Counted from the first letter of the stretch, positions 9,816 through 22,690 are shown. The stretch: 64,000 bases of DNA from Castor canadensis (GCF_047511655.1 NC_133400.1:1493001-1557000), one strand, 5' to 3'. The notes: generated from the letters alone by a model not told the origin. Numbers and translations: made by a program.

Positions 9816-12800
9816 CGCACCGTAGCCCAGGCTGGGGCGGCCTGAGCCGGCTGTTATGAAGCATCCCGAAGGCTTTGGTCTGGTGAGCTTTCTGATGAAG
9901 GTCATGACCTTCACACCTCACCCATGACTCATGCCCCGCACATGCAAACACCAAGGTCAGCCTCATCCCATGATGGGATCTTTCTGCCCAGCAGAAAAGT
10001 TCCTGCAGACAACCAGAGCGTTCTGCCTTATCGTTCCATTCATTGTTTTCTTCTAAAATACCAGGTCACCTCCCTAACTCCAAAATGTTAGCATGGGAAG
10101 AAAGAAGAAGGGCCAGGACCCATTAGACCAGCCTCCAGCTTTGCACATGAGGGCTCAGGGAGAGGTCTGAGGCGTGGGCACCACCCTGGCACCTCCATGG
10201 CCCCCATGAAGGTGACAATGCCTGACCTGGAACGCCCGGTGTAGAGCCCACATTCCGCTCACCAGCTCTGCTCCCTCACGCTTGGTTCCAGGGTGCAGAA
10301 GGAAGAAAATGGGGCTGGCCATGGATGGAGATGGCCACCACAGCCACCCCAGCTGTATCCTCCAGGCCCTCCTGACAATCTGCCAGGGCACAGGGGACCC
10401 TCTTCACAGCATCTTCCACCCCTGCAGGTGGTAACGCAAAGTCAGAACCTGGTGGGAGGGGTGCAGGGGAAGCCCACAGTCCAGTGTCTTCACCACAAGC
10501 AAGATGGAGAAAAAAACACTGTCCCCTTGACAGAAACTTTGTGCCAAAAGTGTCATCGGGAGCACAAATGGCTCAAGTCGGGAAGTCATCAGACAGTGAG
10601 CGGTTTGTGTAAGAAATGAACCTTCATTGCCAGCTCTGAGTGTGGGTTCTGAGGATTCCCAGAAAGTAACATTTTCTCTGGAAATGAAATCATTTTCAGG
10701 AGAGGGAAGGGATTTACCAATTGTTAAGTAATCCTGCTTTAAAAGAAAAAACCAGTGAATCCTGAGACCCAGAGCGGTTAATGGTTTTTTCCCAATTAGC
10801 ACACATCAGGGTAAATTATTTCAAAGCTCACCTGTGTGCACTTTGGCTCAGGGGGGCTGGCACTGGACAGGCCAGGAGAAGACCCAGCCACGGACAGATT
10901 CCACAGAGAGGTATTTAGTAGGCCAGGCAGACATCCGTAGCACGGATCCTGGATCAGTGGGGCAGCCAAAATCCACAGCTGCCGAGGCCCCAGCCAGCCC
11001 CTCGGAGGAAAAGCAGTCCTGCTCATGGCCGAGCCCCACCAGAACAAACAGGCACAGGAATGTCGGGAAGGCCTGCAGAAGCGGGAGCATACCTGCAGCC
11101 TGTTCACAGGCACCGGGTCATTTTCCCAACGCCAAAGCCCATCTCAGAGGGCTGCATATTAGCAACGAGCAAGGTAGGGTCTGATGCATTTTAAGGTGAA
11201 ATCTGCAGTTCTCAGAACTGTATTTCCATCAACAGTGGCAGATGCCTGCCACCTCACCCCCGGCCACCTCCTGTAAGTCGGCTCTTCCGGGTTCCTGGGG
11301 TACCCTGCCCCGAGAGCCGGGAAGAGAAAGACTGACAGCCTGGTAGGAATCAGCTCCTCAGCAACTGTCATCAATCTCCAAGTTCTCCAGCTTTGTCACT
11401 TGAAGCAACCTCTGCGCTTTCATCCTGATTAAGCTGTGGCCGTCCAGAGCTACCTTCTAGACTCTGTGCTCTGTGTCTGGTGACCTGTGGTTTGCAGTTC
11501 AGTCAGGGAGGAACAAGGATTCTCCTTGATTAGGGTCAAGTTCTAAGGAACGTCCACTCGGAGTCAAGGGAGGCACACAGAGGTGTATGTCTGTCGGTTT
11601 TTTAAAGAGTGATCGTACAATGAAAAGTTGGTGTGCCCTCCTTCGTGCTGATATGAGACACACAATTGTGACAACTGCAGACAACAGGTGTGATTTTAAC
11701 ACGGGCTTCTCAAGGGGTCACCTCTGAGCCCTGTGTCCCATAGCTGTAACTGATGCACATTGTCCCTGGCAGAGTCGGGCTGCTGTCTCTGGGCGCTGCA
11801 GAGAGAAGCTGGGCGTTTGACCCGTTCTGGTTCATTGTCCCATTGGGCACGCACATTTTCCAAACATCCAGCCTCTCAGAGGACATATTTCCATGTTTGA
11901 AGTCGTTGCTAAGTAAATGAACAAGTAATGCTGAGTGGCCACGTTGACTTTCCAGGCTGACCATGACTTCTCAGTGTCCCCAGGCTGACTGTTGAGCTTG
12001 GGTGTGCCCATCAGTGTGGCGTCTGGCATCAACCCCTGGGTGGCCACAGGCATTTGTGTAACTAACATGCTGCTTCTTTGCAGAGGGGTCTGTCCAGGAC
12101 TCGACTGACTGGTAGCTGTCCATTCAGGTGTGGGGGGCCACACCTGCATGGTTTTGAGGCACTGGTTCAAGACATGATGGTTCCTGTGCTATTTTAACTG
12201 GCAAATCATAAAATACACTCAAGCACTTTTTTCCTGGTCTTAGAAGGCTCTGACCACTGCCAGCACCAGAGGAACCCAGACCCTTTGTCTCTGCTCTGTT
12301 ACAACTGCCTCAATTTGTAACTGAAAGCCACGTGGACTAGAACAGCTGTGGGCCAGTTTCTTGTTCTGACTTAGAGGTTGCTCCTCCTGCCCTCCCCAGA
12401 TAATCTCCTGTCATCTGTGTTGTCCCTAGCACGCGCGGGACCTGGGCAAGTGACTCAGCCGCCTATGCACACTGAGTGTGGCTCTCACCATGCTGTACTA
12501 AGGTGCACAGAGCAGGGGTGGGCTGCATGAAGGGTTGGCCTGGGGACATGCACGGGGGCGGGGTGGGGTGGAAGGCGGGAACCAGACTCCAGGACCCCAG
12601 GGGACTCCAGGATGCTCCTCTCAGTGCCTGAGCTCTGCAGCAGCACAGCAGCGGCCTCAACGCTCACTCCTGTGGGTGGGGCGGGGGGAACATGGGAAAG
12701 TAGAATTAAATTCTAGAAAAACTCCTCTGACAGGTGACAGAAGAGAGCAGTAACTTTCCTGGTGTCTCAGAGCCTGCCAGATGTCAAGTAAGCCATGAAT

Positions 12801-12819
12801 CCAAGTCCCTCGGAAAAGG
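9816..12819. other. intergenic, contains a candidate conserved AT-rich block
   Basis: No gene or repeat was recognised. The exception in composition is 10630-10830, described as a finding. Open frames of 132 and 116 codons near 10404-10802 and 10834-11184 lie on opposite strands and lack recognisable domains. Confidence 0.5.
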
Positions 12820-13245
12820 AAACAGTGCTACCATGGGTCCAGACCTTCATTTCTGGGAAGAGACCCAAAGGAATTGAGATCAGGAGACAGAGGTCACAGC
12901 AGCGCCATCCCACAGATGAGGGACAAAGGTGATCCACCCACACACTGGGATGTCATCACCTCGGAAGGAATGGAACCCCACACCTACCACACATGGACGA
13001 GCCTCGTGTGAAGAGAAATAAGCCAGGCACAGCCAATCCTGTGTGGTCCCTGGCCGCCAGATCCACACAGACAGAAACACTGCACGGTCAGTGTTTAATG
13101 GGGCCAGAGTTTTAGTCTGGGATTATGGGAATGTTCTGGGGACAGGTGGCGGTGATGACTGCGCAGCATTGTGCACTCAGAAATGGTCGGGATGGTACCT
13201 TTCGTGTTGAACTCATTCATTTTACCACAAGAACCAAACCAGGAG
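12820..13245 (+). mobile_element. old LINE-1 3' end
   Basis: Ordered LINE-1 landmarks: AAGAGACCCAAAGGAATTGAG, a shortened segment around AAGAGAAATAAGCCAGGCACAG, GGGGACAGGTGGCGGTGATGACTGCGCAGCATTGTGC, CACTCAGAAATGGTCGGGATGG, and TTCATTTTACCACAAGAACC. These match the degraded end of LINE-1 ORF2 and 3' region of L1M type. No coding capacity remains. Confidence 0.8.
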
Positions 13246-14799
13246 TCCAGACGAATCAGCTCTTCCACCTGGGCCTTGCTCATCCAGCCCCAGCCCCAGG
13301 GGAACGGCCTGCCCAAGCCTGAAAGGCAAAAACAACGAGAGCCCTGGGCTCTGCATGGGACACACCCAGCTGGACCAGCCCTTGTGAGCCACGCTGGTAA
13401 GAGCCAGGCGGGAGTCTCACCTCGGTCAGCCTATGGCCGTCCCTCACGCGGGGGGTCGGCCCACAGTCAGGTGCCTGGGCCCCCTCAGGGCTGTGAGAAT
13501 CCCTCTGGGGGAGGAGGGAACCAGCCGTTAGTGTTCAGCAGCCCCCAGGCTATCCTCATACCTGTCACATGGGGAACAGCAGCGGGACAAGTCTGGCTCT
13601 CCCCCACAGTTGCCAACTTGGAAGCCAAGACCAGCTCTAGCCAAATCCTGAAGGGGCGAGGGGGGTGACTCTGGATGGCTTTTCATCCCACGATCACCCA
13701 TTTTAATGGACAAAACAGAAGTAACCCAAAACCACTCCAACCTCAAGCGTTTACAAAAGAACCGGGGTTTTCAGAAGAAACCCATGAAACTGGTTTGGTC
13801 TTTAGGACCCAAGAGAGGACAGGAGCACAGGGCTTCCTGATCACTCAGGCAGCCATGCAGATGAACACAACGGCAGGAGGCCGTGTGTCCTGGCCCAGCA
13901 GGGTGCCTGTGGCTTCAGGGACATTGCTACCTCAAGGTGAAATGTGGGTTTCTCTCTTACACCTGATCATCCTGCCAGCAGGAGGAAGAAATGCTGGGAA
14001 CGGTGGCGAGGAGCCAGGTGCCACCTCAACCTCAGGGACTCTGCCGACATCTGCCACACTCAATGTGACCAGTGCCCAGGGACCCTGCCTTCAGCTGGTT
14101 GTTTTCCTGTCCCTGCTGTAGAATGAGACCCAGCCAGTTAAGTCCCGGTTAGTGGCAGGCCAGGAACTCCCTCTGTGACACTCAGGCCAGTGGGTGATGA
14201 TGCCAGGGCTAAACCAGACGAAAAGTGACTAGGAAGAAACAGAGATACTGGTGACCCAGGCTGGGCTGGAGCTCTGCCAGTGGGCCCTGGGGTGCAGCTG
14301 CATTCCCACAGCCCGTGTGTGACTTTCCAGCTACCGTTCTGCACCCAGGGGAGGAACAAGAGCACACTTAGAAGGGGCCACTTGACAGGGGTCCCCAAGA
14401 AGATGGTCAGCTTGGAGATAACTCCTCCCTTATTCCATTGGTAAACACTTCTGGAGCCTGGTGACATGTCCCATGCTGGGTCCTACCAGAAAGAGCTACG
14501 TGACAGGTGGTAGGTTCTACAGTAAGAGCACAGCAAAGCTTGGAGTGGCAGTCCCTTTCCACTGAGAGAATGGGCGTGTGAGCAGGGCTTTGAGGGCATG
14601 TAGGAGTTCACTGGGAGCAAGGGCATTTACAGAACACTTCTGCATGCTGTTTTTTGAGGAGTAACCTGGGACCCAGGTAGAAAAGGGCTGGATGTGTGTT
14701 GGGACGGAAGCTGGAACCGAAGGGCAAGACCTGGCACCCCAGTATTTACTGTGTTTTAGGAGACACTGGGAGTAAAGGGAACTTTTTTTCTTTCTTTTT
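13246..14799. other. intergenic, nothing recognised
   Basis: Open frames of 165 codons (13171-13668) and 148 codons (13675-14121) on the plus strand are of mixed composition and lack domains. The first overlaps the LINE-1 tail, so it is not a gene start. No RNA gene was seen. Confidence 0.5.
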
Positions 14800-15010
14800 C
14801 TTTTTTTCTGTACTGACCATTGAACCCAGGGCCTCGCTCATGCTACGCAAGTGCTCTACCATTTGAACAATGCCTCCATCCCCCTCCCTTTTTTTTTTTT
14901 TTTTTTGAGACAGGATCTTGGTAACTTTGCCCAGACTGGCCTGGAATAGTGATTCTCCTGCCTCTATTAAGTAGCTGGGATTATAGTCATGCACCACCCC
15001 ACCCGGCTAT
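14800..15010 (-). mobile_element. composite ID-B1 SINE
   Basis: Plus-strand order: TGAACCCAGGGCCTCGCTCATGC with GTGCTCTACCATTTGAAC (ID part), a T18-type run at 14889-14906 (complement of the internal A-rich linker), then GAGACAGGATCTTGG, CCTGGAATAGTGATTCTCCTGCC and AGTAGCTGGGATTATAG (B1 part). Read in element sense this is B1 followed by ID. Confidence 0.88.
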
Positions 15011-15740
15011 AAAGGGGGTTCTTTAGAGGTGAGGCTGTCTACAAATGGGTCCTCTGGCTACGTTTAGACTGAGCACAAGACGCTGGCTTCTTACTAAATT
15101 CTGCTCCCACCTGTGAGGCAAGGAATCCAAGCACAGCACCTGGGAGTAGCAGCTGTGATCAGTGACTTGCCCATTTCCACACTCGGAGGCTGCAGCACAG
15201 GGAGGTGGGGTGGAGGATGTGGGGGCCGACAGATGGCACCTGACAAGAGACAGGCACACCAGCCCAGCAGATAAGAGGATGGCAGGGCAGCGTGGGTCTT
15301 TTCCGTGACAATGAACCATGACGCCTCCTTATGGGTGGTAGACGCCTGTGAGATGTCTCTGTCTAAGGAGGCTGAGAAGACACAGGGAAGGCCTGCCAAG
15401 GGCCTTCAGAGCTCTTTCCAGGAACGGCCAGAGGAGACAGCCCTGGCCGCCATCCCTCGGTGGGAAGGCTCTAGAAGGCCACGCCTTCAGTGACAAGGAG
15501 CAGTGAAGTCCAGATGTGGCTGTCAGAGGCCTCAGGTGACCCTGGAGAGACTTCCCTCTGGACAAGCTCAGCTTCCATCTCTCAAAGATGGCAAAGGGAG
15601 CACCTCTGACCTCTCCTGACCTCAATGGGGATCAAACATGGTTGGAATTAGCAGTGGAGTAAGCTCAAAGGAATCTGAAAAGGGCTTGGCCCCACTGGAA
15701 GGACACACGTGGCCTGACTGCAAGTGTCCCACCACCAGGG
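15011..15740. other. intergenic, nothing recognised
   Basis: Short overlapping open frames on both strands (up to 101 codons) without recognisable content; no repeat assigned. Confidence 0.5.
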
Positions 15741-15741
15741 A

Positions 15742-15915
15742 CAGGGCTTTGAGCACCGGTCATACGCCAGGCACTGTCTAAGCCCTAGAGACCTGGGAGA
15801 GTCCCACACAAGAACCCTCCCAGCCTGAGGATCCTGAGGGACACATGGGTCCCTCTGCCCAGTGAGGAACGGAGTTGACGCCAAGGGCTGTGCGCTCCAG
15901 CCTAGCCAGGTGAGG
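15742..15915 (+). mobile_element. MIR element
   Basis: TACGCCAGGCACTGTCTAAGCCCTAGAGA, then AGAACCCTCCCAGCCTGAGGA and CAGTGAGGAACGGAGTTGA, correspond to the MIR order of GTGCCAGGCACTGTTCTAAGC, ACAACCCTATGAGG and ACAGATGAGGAAACTGAGG. Moderately diverged. Confidence 0.65.
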
Positions 15916-16699
15916 GCAACACTTCTAAAATCTGGGTTAGCCACATTTTCTGGAAGGGCACCAGGGCTGAGGGTGGAGACACCTGGAGAGGGGTTTAGGA
16001 GACATGTGCAGTGGGCCTTCCGAATTGTGCTGGCCTGCCTCCGTCAGTCAGGGGATCCTTTTAAAAGACCAGAATGAAGGTGTGAACAAACACAAGAGAT
16101 GAAGCTGAGAACTGGGTTCCCAGGGGGAGTCCAAACAGAGAAAGCCATGTGTCTCCACCTTCTGCTCCTACAGGCAGCTTGGTGAAGCGAACACTGACCC
16201 ATGGAAGGAAGTGTGAGAAAGCGCCCCAAGCGCCAAGTGGTGAGAGCAAGTGACAACAGGCACACAAGAAGGGAACCATGGTACCGTCCTGGGATGATCC
16301 CAAGACTCCCGAGTTCTCTGAGCAGACTAGTCCATGGGCTCAGCAGCCCACGGCCTGTGCACACTCTCAGGGAACCCCATACAAGAGAAGGTTGGGTGGA
16401 CGCCCCACTACTCATGGTGAGAGGTCTGAGCTGGCCACTGCTGGGGCTCAGGAGCTGTGCGGGGAGCAGGAGGCTCCCAAGGGCTCCAGCTAGAGGCCCC
16501 AGCACCCCATGACCATATCGCACCCTCCCCTCTCTGGGCTTGAAGAACCTCTGTGATCCCCCCGTGAGCTAACAGCTGGGGCTTCACTCCTCTCAGTCCT
16601 ATAGAACCTCTGATGTTAGCCGCCATACGCTCCTCCCACGGTTCCACTGGCCCAAGTTTTCATCTACCTAGCACCTGCAGGCCTGGGAGTCGTATCTGC
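15916..16699. other. intergenic, nothing recognised
   Basis: The 159-codon minus-strand open frame (16044-16523) overlaps open frames in other frames and has no recognisable protein features. Confidence 0.5.
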
Positions 16700-17010
16700 C
16701 ATGTGAATTCCTGTGGCTGCTGGAACAGATGACCTTGATCTTGGGTGGCTTAAAACAACAGTTTCATCTTCAGTTCTGCAAGCCAGAGCCCAAATTGGGT
16801 CCCATTGGGCTAAATTCAGGCATGAGCAGGGCTGGTTCTTTCTGGAGAGTCCAGAAGTTTTGCCTATCCCGGAATTCACCTGCCTGGGCTCCTGGCCCCT
16901 ACTTCCAGCTGCACAGCCCACAGCTGGGACTTCCTGTCTGTCCCATCCCCCTCCAGTACTGCTGTTCCTGCCACCCCCCCTTTCCTTGCCCCTCTAAGAC
17001 CCGGTGACTA
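16700..17010 (-). mobile_element. MLT1-like MaLR LTR, antisense
   Basis: Begins TTCCTGTGGCTGCTGGAACAG and GGTGGCTTAAAACAACAG, then CAGTTCTGCAAGCCAGAG: this is the reverse complement of the characteristic 3' end of MLT1-type LTRs (GTTTAAGCCACCC... and CTTCTGGCCTCCAGAACTG). The distal part is diverged. Confidence 0.7.
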
Positions 17011-20000
17011 CAGACGACCCAGGATAACCTCTCTCAAGACCTTCAGTCCACCTGTAGCCCCTGTTGAGTCTCATGTGCACAGGCTCCAGAGATCGGGCGT
17101 GGAATCTCTGGGCCATTCCTGACACGTGGATGGCTTCTCGGACTGGGGGGCCCCTGTGAGCACAGCTCACGCTTGAACTGCAGGAACAGCCTCAGCCACT
17201 TCAGTGGCCACATCAGTCCTCCTTTTGTCCCCATGGCCTGAAAACACCACACAGCATCGGCCTTTCAGAGTCTCCTGCTGGGTGCCATGTACCCCTCCTC
17301 CTGGGCCCTGGCCCAGCCTTCTCTTATGTGCATTTATCATGTGGGCTGGAGGTCACCATTGTCCAGTATGAAAGGCTGGGGAAATTACCCCCACCAAGGA
17401 CCAGCACAAAAGGACTGTCCCTGTCCCCAGGGCAGAGGCTAGAGAGGGGTGAGAGACACCCCTAAACTGTGGGGACACAGCTTTCTTGTTTCTGGCTCAG
17501 GCTGTCAGGTTCTACCCCAGGGACCCAGAAACCTGCAGGGAGCTGAGGGTGGGTGGCACAGGGCTCCCTAAGCCTGGCCTTCACTCCATGCTGCAGCCAG
17601 AAGGAAGCAAGGCTAGATTTATGGGGGGTGGGGGGAAGGCCCCAGTGCCATGTGACCCATCCACATGCTTTGCATCTCACACCCCCCCACAGCCATGTGG
17701 GGGTCACTGTGCTCTGATCTCATGCACACATGGGGAGCAAGGAGCTGAGGCATGGGGAGATGGGGAGCAGGTGAGCGGAATTGTTGCTGGATGACATGAT
17801 CACTGTTCTTAAGCACAGACACCTGGAGTGACTCAACTCCCAATGCGGATTTGAGAGTCAGGTGTGGGAGAGCTCCAGCTTTCCACAATTCCCAAGGGCA
17901 AGGCCAGTGAGTGCTGATCCTAAAGCCCATTAAGACACTCAGCACCCAGTGTCACACATCTGCATCTGCCATTGAGGCCTCTGGGCCATACAGGCACCAG
18001 CCCTGCCCCGCGGGATCTCTCTGGTCTCCCCAACCCCAGGAGTTGTTCAGTACCTGCAGCCAGGGGTTGGCAGGGCACTAGCCAAGGGCAGGGGTGCAGA
18101 GGCCCAGCAGGGCTGGACACCCTCTGCTGGGGCACTGTCCTCGTTGGGCCCCTGGGGACCTGGCGATGAGAAGTTTTATCAGAAGCAATTGTGGCTCGAC
18201 CTTAGACATTTGGAGGTGAGACCTGGCAACCTGTCCCAGATGGTTCTGCGCTGGCAGGGGCACCCCAGGGTAGCTGGTTCCCAGGATAAGCACCAGGTGC
18301 ATAGCTCAGAGGCCAGACATGAAGCTGGTGACACATGGTTCCGTGCATTTCTCGGGGCCCAAGTAAAATGGCCAGGACACAGACAGCGTTAGAGGACATG
18401 ATACCGCAGAGCGCCGGGCATGTGCCTTGCTTCAGGGCGAGCGTTTGAAACTTTCCAAAGTAATTGTTTTTAAATCCTAGACTGCAGAGTCACCCTGTTC
18501 CTGCAATGATTCACCCTCCCTCCCTCCCTCCGTCCCTCCCTGGGACTTAAGGTCACTTAAGGTTTCAATTTTTTTTCTTAATCTTTAAAAAGGCAGCTCT
18601 GGCCTTTACCAGGGTCCGGTGGTGAGGCTCCCGGTCACAGCAGGGACATGACACATCCAGAGAGCAGCCAGAAAGCTGTCACAAGGCTGTCATGATGGCC
18701 TCCCTGTGCTACCGGAGGGTGACAAACAAGGACAAAGATTCGGGACTCACTAGATTCAGGGCCTGGCCAGTCATGTGTCTGATCAGAGAGCATTCAGACA
18801 CTTGTCCTCCAGAATCCTTGGGACCAAAAGCAAAAATTAACCTGCAACATTTCAAACAGTACATGTCACAACTATTGTCAGTTCTGTCCTTAAAAACAGA
18901 GATGAAAAATGCCTCACAGAAGAGAGAACTTTAAATGTGACACGAGACTGTGGAGGTGGTGGAGGGATTGCCGTCTATCTCGTCCTCGCTAGAGCGGAGG
19001 CAGCTGGCATCCATCATATGTGGTCCCTTATCTTCTCGCTGCCTCCTGACAGGACATCAGAGAGCTGTGTTGATGCCAAGCAAACATTTACTATTCTATT
19101 CTCCTTTATGGCATCTGTGTGTGGTTTTGAAGTTAAACACAACCGATCAACAAACAGACACGGCTGCAGCTGGCAATGCAGTGCATCATCCCGGGGGCCA
19201 CCATCCTGGACCACCCCAGAGCCTCCTGGAGATGGGACACCAATTCCAGACTCTAGGGAATCTGGGTAAGTGCTCAGAAGCTCACGGGCCTCCGGTATCC
19301 CCTGCACAGAGGTGCCCAAACCCAGACACACAGTTGGAGCCCTGTGGCCCAGACCCTCTGGGACCTGCAGTCTGGGCCGCTCTGTACCTCCTCCTCCTGA
19401 TCCAGCATGTTTAGCATCTGCGCAGGGAACACAGCTTGCATTCCACACCAGAAACCAAACTTAAAATGAAGATCTACAGAAAGCAATGTGCACACACACA
19501 CAAGCACACGCACACAAAGCTTAAATTCATATTGAAGTGGAAATGCCGAAAGCAGACTCCTCAAGTCTGATAAACAAACTCTAAGCTTCTCTTTATCAAA
19601 ATCTTTGAGGGCCTCCCCATTGAGGCTGTGGTCTCCCCTCCACCTCTGTGTGTGTGTGTGTAGATGCTACTATCACTTCCTACCTCCCCCCATGAGACCT
19701 TCGTGGATGCTGGGCACCTGCCCTCCCACTTGTTGTTCACTCCCATGGGCTGGACAAGGTGCCTCTGCTCAGATGCCAGGGAGCAGCTCTACCAGTTGTT
19801 AAATCCCTGCTTTACATATGTGGGAACGGAACTTTGTCCCACAACAAGCAAGGTCCCAGAGAGATATCACCTGGGTGGTATGCGTCTCCAGCCTGCTGTG
19901 AGCTCTGAGCCACAGGTCAGCATGTCTGACCTCTGCAGATGGAGACTCAGCCAACAGCCATTGAGCCTCAGGTGCCTGCCTCAAGCTGCTTCCTCCAGTC

Positions 20001-20590
20001 CTGACCATGGCCGGTGAGGTGCGGCTTATACCATCCATTTGGAGATGGGAAAACAGGCTGCTTCTCCCCAGAATTCTGATCCTGTCCAGGCTCTCCCCAC
20101 AGGGCTGTCTGGCTGGAGCTCAACCTATGAGGGCAGAGGCCAACCATGGGGACGTTCTGCCTGTGAGATGACAAGGGGCTCCTCTTTGTCAAGGAGACTG
20201 GGGATTACAGGCCACAAGGGTGTCACCCATGCCAGGCCCCAGAGTGACAGATGCCCAGCCAGCCAGACAGCAGCTTGGCTTGGTCTCCTCCCTTCCCAGC
20301 TTTGGCAGCTCAGCAGCAGGCATGTCCTGTGGGATTCACTTGCATCCGCCCTGGAACAAGTGGATTTCTTCCACATTTATACTTAGAATAAACAAAGATT
20401 TTCCTGATCAAAGGCTGTCCTGCAGACAGTTACCAGGAGTGTTTTCTCAACTGAGGTCACACCATGCTTTTGGGGGCCCGTCTTAGCTGTGCCGAGCTGT
20501 GTTCAAATCATTTGCATGATCAGGAAAGAAAGAAAAATTCCCGCTCCTCCAGGCCAGGCTTCCTCAGCTTGAAGAATTAAAGAGCCCAGA
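17011..20590. other. intergenic, simple repeats and a candidate regulatory block
   Basis: Unassigned sequence. It contains a (CCCT)n stretch at about 18515-18540, a CA-rich patch at 19490-19516 and a short (GT)n at 19647-19663. The block 18830-19190 looks conserved-element-like (see findings). Open frames of up to 154 codons at 18937-19448 overlap on both strands and are not splice-flanked. Confidence 0.5.
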
Positions 20591-20624
20591 AGCTGAGAAG
20601 CACTGCTGCATCTGCAATGGCAGC

Positions 20625-20705
20625 TGTGTCCTCATCACGCATCCTGTAAACAGGGCACAGGCTCAACCTGGTGAACTCATCTGAGGCCGAGCCTTCCATA
20701 GAAGT
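20625..20705 (-). mobile_element. possible MIR fragment
   Basis: GTGTCCTCATCACGCATCCTGTAAACAGG resembles the antisense MIR motif GTTTCCTCATCTGTAAAATGG followed by a short loss of similarity. Weak. Confidence 0.35.
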
Positions 20706-21134
20706 GCAGCTGGAACCCTCCCCAGAGATGGCGGGTCCCGCTGTCACAGGTGACCTAGTGATGCTGGCTTGCAGACAAATCATATGGGAATGGACCTCCA
20801 TCATGATGAGGAGTGCGCCACGAATGCAGAACCTGGCACAGAGATGCAGGGTAGATATGGAGGTACCTACGGGCCAGGGGACAAGGCAGGAGGGAAGGTG
20901 AGACTACAAACCCATACTGAAATAGGGGATCAGCTGTCAGTAGTCGGTCAGGATCACGTGGTTTTTATCCCAGTGCCTCTTAGTGATGGGATCTGTGATT
21001 CCAATCATCTCCTGGGCATATCTCCAGAGCTGGCCCTGCAAGCCACCTGCAGCAGCCAGCAGGTGGGCCGTCCACAGGTGCTCAGTGCGTATGGGGCTGT
21101 GGCAGAGCGCTGTCAGCTCTGGCGAGGACCCAGC
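20706..21134. other. intergenic, nothing recognised
   Basis: The 136-codon plus-strand frame at 20769-21179 has no recognisable domain and runs into a MIR element, so it is unlikely to be a real gene. Confidence 0.5.
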
Positions 21135-21245
21135 TCTGTGGTGAGCCTCAGTTTCCTCCTCTGTAAATCAGGGCTGTAGCAATGTGTGCTGTATAGACTG
21201 AGCCAGCACCCGCCTGGTGCATAATGCATGTCTACTAAGTGGAAG
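21135..21245 (-). mobile_element. MIR element, antisense
   Basis: GAGCCTCAGTTTCCTCCTCTGTAAATCAGGG followed at the expected distance by CGCCTGGTGCATAATGCATG. This is the reverse complement of the MIR core (CAGATGAGGAAACTGAGGC) and its upstream GCCTGGCACATAATA motif. Confidence 0.8.
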
Positions 21246-21699
21246 GGGTCAGCTGGATTTCAAGTCGGATGCTCAATGTCTGAGCCTCACTCCAGCAGTG
21301 TACCTTAGCACAGAGTCTCCTGTGTGCTGTTTCCAGCTTTGCCAAAGCACTTCCTGCCTGGTTTCACCTTTGAGCCTCAAGGTAACCCATAGAAGAGGCA
21401 GGGTTGTCAACATCACCTGTCTAGGCAGGAACAGGCAGGGACATGGATGGCAGACCTGTGGCCCACAGCACGGCAGGCTGGGGCTGTACCAGACTGTCCC
21501 TTAGCCCGGATGGGATCTACTCCATACCCCTCCGCATGCAGCCCCTCCTGACTGCTGGCCCCAGGCTGCTCCTCTGGGTCAGGACAGGTTTTCTTCTACA
21601 TCAGCCACACCCCAGGCTTTGCTCTGCAAGGCCCTCGGGTGCTGCTCCGGTCTGGATCTAGGTGTAGGCGTTATAGCTCAGGCTCGACTGGACTGTATC
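21246..21699. other. intergenic, nothing recognised
   Basis: No repeat family, exon or RNA gene recognised. The short plus-strand open frames have no recognisable domain. Confidence 0.5.
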
Positions 21700-22140
21700 A
21701 TCTGTGTGACTTTCCTGATGCTGCTGTAACAAAAGACCACAGGAGCTCAACACCAGTCAAGTTGATCCTACAGTTCTAGGTCAAAAGTCTCACCTGCATC
21801 TCACAGGGCTGGCATCGAGGAGTCGGCAGAGCCGTGCACCTGCCAGCTCCGGGGGAGAATCACTTTCCTTCCTTTTTCACCACCTAGAGGCACAGCCTTC
21901 CTCGGCTCGAGGCCCTTCCTGCATCACTCCAGTCGGCAGTGTCCTCACGTCTCTGACTCTGACTCCGCCTTCCTCTTAGGAAGACCCTGCAGTTCAACTG
22001 GTCCTTGGGTAACCCACGATCTCATTTCCACCACAAGGTGCCAAGTGCCCTCCACCACAGGAAGGATCATCCCAGGCCCCAGGAATGAGGACCACACTGA
22101 GTCCTGAAGATCACAAATGTCATCTACTCTCACACTCAGC
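21700..22140 (-). mobile_element. MLT1-like MaLR LTR, antisense
   Basis: TTCCTGATGCTGCTGTAACAAAAGACCAC, then CTACAGTTCTAGGTCAAAAGTC, CGAGGCCCTTCCTGCATCAC, GTGTCCTCACGTCTCTGACTC, and TTGGGTAACCCACGATCTCATTTCC give the reverse-complement MLT1 order. It is followed immediately by an antisense LINE-1 piece. Confidence 0.78.
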
Positions 22141-22690
22141 TTCTAACATAGGGTTTGATGGCTTTTGTTACAAACGGATCAAACTCTTAACGCAGCTGAA
22201 TGTGTCCATCTTGCCCTTTGTGGAACAGAAAGTTTTGCTCCCACACTTGAACTAGGAAAATAGGTTTCTCTTTGAATTCATTTGCACTTCCTCTTGATAG
22301 CCGGCTCTTTGGTCCACACAGAATTTATTTTGTAAGTGAGGCAGGGTTCTCATTTTGTTTCCAAAAAGGTTGACAACGCTTCTGAGTGCTTCTTCGAAAC
22401 GTTACCTGTTTCCTAAATTAAATTCTCCTTAGAGGGCTATATGCTAGGCTCTATCCTTCTTCTAAATCCACATGTCTGCTCCTGCCCCCCATTTCTGAAT
22501 TAGTACAGTTTCAGAGCGTGTTTCAATAACTGGACCGGCAAGGCCCCCTGACTTTTTTCCAACATCTTTGAAAACTGCCTCTTACTCCACCCATCCTGTT
22601 GAAAGTGCCAATCGCTGGCCCTGGAATCTTCCATCCTATCCTCTGTTTTCCAAAAGGTCCCATCTTCCCTGTCTTCTGCTTTGAAGAAGA
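22141..22690 (-). mobile_element. old LINE-1 ORF2 3' part, antisense
   Basis: Segments such as CACAGAATTTATTTTGTAAGTGAGGC, CATTTTGTTTCCAAAAAGGTTGAC, ATGCTAGGCTCTATCC and ACTGGACCGGCAAGGCCCCCTGACTTTTTTCC follow the order of the reverse-complemented LINE-1 ORF2 end (GTAAGGTAGGGGTC..., CTGGTAGGGCAAGTCCCCC). Degenerate. A composite SINE has inserted at its right side. Confidence 0.7.

Noticed and set aside
13171..13668. 165-codon plus-strand frame
   Set aside because: It starts inside a LINE-1 tail and continues into unassigned sequence with no domain.
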